A model generated the notes under the pieces. It made no database searches and was not told the DNA's origin. It was given only the letters and a program-made list of their open reading frames with translations. The position numbers and the translations under genes are program-made. Shown piece after piece: positions 22,070 through 24,422 of a DNA stretch of 24,422 nt (positions are counted from its first letter, which is position 1; every line of letters starts with the position of its first letter). Source of the DNA: Bacillota bacterium (GTDB lineage Bacteria; Bacillota; Clostridia; Lachnospirales; Lachnospiraceae); assembly GCA_023460575.1 (NCBI GenBank), contig JAEWPQ010000127.1:1-24422 (forward strand). Reading direction: 5' to 3'.

Positions 22070-22390
22070 TTATTTTCTTTTTGTACCAACGTAGGAGCCT
22101 ATTCCGCCCGCCACATTCACTACATCAAATCCTTTTTTCAGAAGAGCACCGCAGGTTCGTCTGCTTCTTGCACCGGACTGGCACATGATATAATAGGTCT
22201 TGTCCTTCATTAAATATTTTTCCGGGTTATTTAATAAATTGCCCATGGGAATATTTTTCGCTGTTCTCATGGTTCCGCTTTTATATTCATAGGGCTCCCG
22301 GATATCTATTAACTCAATGCTGCCAATGTGCGGGTCTAAATCATTTACATGAATTACTTTTCCTGTATTTCTTTTTAAAAATTCAAACAT
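22070..22390 (-). CDS. Single-domain rhodanese (sulfurtransferase)
   Basis: A 106-residue rhodanese domain. The active-site loop is CQSGARS with the persulfide-forming Cys70. LIDIREPYEY, NIPMGNL and VVNVAGGIGSY are standard rhodanese motifs. It moves sulfane sulfur as a protein persulfide in the cytoplasm. The frame extends to 22420, but GAGGAG lies eight bases before the ATG at 22390, and the domain starts there. It is the last gene after the thioredoxin-reductase-like and YeeE/YedE-like genes, but a terminator separates it from them, so it may have its own promoter in the 170-base gap. Context suggests a thiosulfate or persulfide pathway. Confidence 0.88.
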   Translation of the reverse strand: MFEFLKRNTGKVIHVNDLDPHIGSIELIDIREPYEYKSGTMRTAKNIPMGNLLNNPEKYLMKDKTYYIMCQSGARSRRTCGALLKKGFDVVNVAGGIGSYVGTKRK

Positions 22391-22492
22391 ATATTTTTCT
22401 CCTCTTACGTTACCTGTCATTTAATAATTTTATTATAAATCCTATTCTATTATTATCCGTGACTAAATCACATATGCAGTCCTATATGACAA

Positions 22493-22547
22493 TAAAAACC
22501 CCAGACATGCACACGTGATGAAAAATTCTAAGTGTACCCGTCTGGGG
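22493..22547 (-). terminator. Rho-independent terminator after the flavoprotein gene
   Basis: CCCCAGAC (22547-22540 on the minus strand) pairs with GTCTGGGG (22506-22499), extended inside by ACAC and GTGT, and TTTTTATT follows. It lies about 15 bases after the stop of the thioredoxin-reductase-like gene. Confidence 0.9.
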
Positions 22548-22562
22548 ATGATGTTTTCTTAT

Positions 22563-23786
22563 TTAATATTTACAAATGCTTTCGATTCGTTCCATTGTTA
22601 TATCGCCGTCAATTTTCTCCTGTATCTTACAATCCTTAATCCAGACTGCGCATGGACCGTTTTGAACACCGAGGCGTTTTGATAGTCCGTCAGATTTATA
22701 GATATCAATGCAGGATACCCGCATGCCGCTGTGATTTAGTTCAAATTCCTTGAATACAGATAAAAGTTCTCTGGAATGTGCATCAACTGCGTTATAGATA
22801 TAAACCAGAGATGGTTTTCCTTCATTCATGATCTGCTGTTCAAATATTTCACACTCTGAAAGGTATTTTTCTGCTCCGTAACCGGCCACAGCTCCGTCGC
22901 CTACTGCTGTAGCAACCTGTTTTAAGAATTTATCACGAACATCACCCACTGCATAAACTCCAGGTATATTTGTTTCCATCCGCTCATTGGTAATTAAATA
23001 ACCACCCCGGTTCATATTAAGCATTCCCTGGAATATCTCGGTGTTAGGCAGATAGCCGATGAACAAAAAGCAGCTGTCAACGGTAACAGGAATTTTTTCT
23101 TCTGTCTTTACATTTTTTAACACAACCGTACTGAGTCTTTCTTCACCCACGAAGCTGTCCACAACCGTATTCCACATAAATTCCATTTTGGGATTAGCAA
23201 GTGCCTGTGCCTTTGCGATTTCATTGCAGTCCATCTTCCCATTTTCATGCATAACGGAAACAATAACCTTATCAGCAAATTTTGTTAAAAACATTCCCTC
23301 TTCGATTGCTGCATCTCCGCTGCCGATTACCATAACAGTTTTACCGGTGTTGGCTGCTGCATCGCAGGTAGCACAGAAAGAGATTCCTTTATCATAAAGA
23401 TATAGTTCCTCGTTCTTTGCACCAGTCAGACGGGGCTTTCCGCCGCTTCCGATGATCACTGCCTTTGCCTCAAAGATATTGCGGAATGTTTCCACTCTTT
23501 TTACATCTCCCTCAAGAGATACGCTTCTTACATCAGTTAATTTAAACTCGACTCCGAACTTTTTGGCCTGTTTATGAAATAAATCCATCAGTCCAAGACC
23601 GGTGGCTCCCTCTGGAAAACCAGGGTAATTTTCAATCTCATTGGTATAAGTTGCAAGTCCTCCCACCAGGGTCTTTTCAATAATCAGCGTCTTTAATTTT
23701 GCTCTTCCGCAATAGATACCAGCAGTTAAACCGGCAGCGCCGCCACCGATGATGACTACATCATACTGTAATGTTTTCTTTTCCAT
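22563..23786 (-). CDS. Thioredoxin-reductase-like flavoprotein with C-terminal thioredoxin-fold domain
   Basis: A 407-residue protein. Residues about 1-320 are a low-molecular-weight thioredoxin reductase: FAD motif GGGAAG (14-19), ENYPGFP, redox pair Cys138-Ala-Thr-Cys141 (FCATCDAA), nucleotide motif GSGDAA (155-160, usually GGGDSA) and the FAD-closing motif VYAVGDVRD. Residues about 330-407 (LVYIYNAVDAHSRELLSVFKEF to GPCAVWIKD) have the strand-helix order and cis-Pro region of a thioredoxin fold, but the CXXC position reads NAVDAHS, so this part cannot do disulfide exchange. An ordinary TrxR is about 310 residues. It follows the YeeE/YedE-like transporter gene and precedes the rhodanese, so it may reduce persulfides or a sulfur carrier. 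A ribosome site AAGGATC is ten bases from the ATG. Confidence 0.87.
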   Translation of the reverse strand: MEKKTLQYDVVIIGGGAAGLTAGIYCGRAKLKTLIIEKTLVGGLATYTNEIENYPGFPEGATGLGLMDLFHKQAKKFGVEFKLTDVRSVSLEGDVKRVETFRNIFEAKAVIIGSGGKPRLTGAKNEELYLYDKGISFCATCDAAANTGKTVMVIGSGDAAIEEGMFLTKFADKVIVSVMHENGKMDCNEIAKAQALANPKMEFMWNTVVDSFVGEERLSTVVLKNVKTEEKIPVTVDSCFLFIGYLPNTEIFQGMLNMNRGGYLITNERMETNIPGVYAVGDVRDKFLKQVATAVGDGAVAGYGAEKYLSECEIFEQQIMNEGKPSLVYIYNAVDAHSRELLSVFKEFELNHSGMRVSCIDIYKSDGLSKRLGVQNGPCAVWIKDCKIQEKIDGDITMERIESICKY

Positions 23787-23811
23787 GGTATATGATCCTT
23801 TCTAAACGATT

Positions 23812-23835
23812 GGAGCAATCATTTCTGATTGCCCC
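23812..23835 (-). other. Intercistronic hairpin
   Basis: GCAATCA (23815-23821) and TGATTGC (23826-23832) form a 7-pair stem with a TTTC loop, extended by partial GGA/CCC pairing. It lies in the 54 bases between the transporter and flavoprotein genes and has no T-run. It could affect mRNA processing or partial attenuation. Confidence 0.4.
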
Positions 23836-23840
23836 AGTCA

Positions 23841-24398
23841 TTACATAAAATACTTTGCCAGTAATTTGCTTCCGATGAATGCTCCCACCAGAAGGAACGC
23901 TCCAAATACCCAGCCGGATAAGGAGAAGGACGCAATTGCGGTAAACAAAGCTCCGATATTACAGCCGTTTGCAAGTCTTGCTCCGTAACCCATAAGCAGA
24001 CCGCCCAGGACAGCTGCCACTACCTGGCGCAGGGTTTTAATCTTCTTTATTTTAAACTGTGATGCAAATAAGGTCGCTGCCAATGCTCCGAAGATGATGC
24101 CCAGATTGCGGATAGAACCGCCGTCTGCCAGAAAACCGGTATGAAGCTCCTGCTGCATCTTTTCCGATGCATAATAGGCCCAGCTGCCTACATCTCCGCC
24201 CAGTGCGTTATAAACCCAGGTTCCCCAGACAGCAAATGAACTTGTCACTCCCCAGCCTTTTCCAAATACCGTGAAATGGGCAATCTGGAAAACGGAAAGT
24301 AAAACAGCTCCCGCCACATAGGTTAAAGGTTCCTTTAACAGTTTTTTGTAAATCGGATGATCACCCAGTTTAATAAAAAACTCTTTCAATTCATTCAC
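23841..24398 (-). CDS. YeeE/YedE-family sulfur transporter, half-length subunit
   Basis: A 185-residue membrane protein with about four to five helices. Residues 128-180 carry the YeeE/YedE signature GGLLMGYGARLANGCNIG (with conserved Cys146) followed by a Ser/Gly-rich helix. In TsuA (YeeE), the thiosulfate transporter, such cysteines relay the substrate. Full-length members are about 350 residues with two such repeats. This protein contains one, so it probably pairs with a partner encoded upstream off the window. The start is GTG at 24398. It overlaps a TGA of the upstream frame (GTGA), the usual sign of translational coupling. Selenium uptake (YedE) is the alternative to thiosulfate or other sulfur anions. 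Confidence 0.78.
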   Translation of the reverse strand: MNELKEFFIKLGDHPIYKKLLKEPLTYVAGAVLLSVFQIAHFTVFGKGWGVTSSFAVWGTWVYNALGGDVGSWAYYASEKMQQELHTGFLADGGSIRNLGIIFGALAATLFASQFKIKKIKTLRQVVAAVLGGLLMGYGARLANGCNIGALFTAIASFSLSGWVFGAFLLVGAFIGSKLLAKYFM

Positions 24399-24422
24399 CT
24401 ACTTTCAAAGCGGTTATTATTT
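24395..24422 (-). CDS. C-terminal end of an upstream coupled gene (partial)
   Basis: One minus-strand frame is open from the window edge to a TGA at 24397-24395 that overlaps the GTG start of the transporter gene. It reads NNNRFESR. Given the half-length transporter, this could be its partner subunit, but eight residues are too few to identify. Confidence 0.35.

Overview
The window looks like a chromosomal segment from an anaerobic Firmicute, most likely a member of the Lachnospiraceae or a related Clostridium. This is an inference. It rests on moderate-to-low GC, strong Gram-positive ribosome sites (GGAGG), an [FeFe]-hydrogenase maturase (HydE), a rubredoxin-type protein, a GH105 pectin-fragment hydrolase, a 4Fe-4S aldo/keto reductase and a Firmicutes-type MupG/MurQ/MurP/MurR set. 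Nearly all genes are on the minus strand. Only the GH105 gene and a WYL regulator are clearly on the plus strand. There are no tRNA or rRNA genes, insertion sequences or CRISPR arrays.

Left part (1-12.3 kb): the start of a YitT-family membrane protein; hydE; a GH105 hydrolase with its own promoter and terminator; a two-gene operon of a ferredoxin-domain aldo/keto reductase and a metallophosphoesterase, possibly with a 40-residue membrane peptide; an AraC regulator with a GyrI-like domain; a membrane PAS-GGDEF protein; an alpha/beta hydrolase divergent from a WYL regulator across a perfect palindromic operator; and a LytTR regulator / DUF3021 / isoprenylcysteine-methyltransferase-like operon. 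Next to the last is a decayed MocR-type aminotransferase.

Centre (12.7-17.2 kb): a two-gene xanthine dehydrogenase operon ([2Fe-2S]/FAD subunit plus molybdopterin subunit). Its leader carries a divergent member of the purine (guanine/adenine) riboswitch family fused to an intrinsic terminator. The terminator stem uses the 3' half of aptamer helix P3 and the ligand-facing J3/1 strand, so ligand binding should turn the purine-oxidising operon ON. Several pocket positions differ from the guanine consensus (U51 to G, A73 to G, three extra bases in P3), so altered specificity, perhaps for xanthine, is likely. This is the most interesting element here. Upstream lies a small rubredoxin-domain protein gene.

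Right part (17.4-24.4 kb): an operon for uptake and recycling of N-acetylmuramic acid from peptidoglycan, murR-murQ-murP-mupG, with candidate MurR operators, followed by a sulfur-handling operon of a half-length YeeE/YedE transporter, a thioredoxin-reductase-like flavoprotein with an extra C-terminal thioredoxin-fold domain lacking CXXC, and a single-domain rhodanese. Its upstream partner lies off the right edge.
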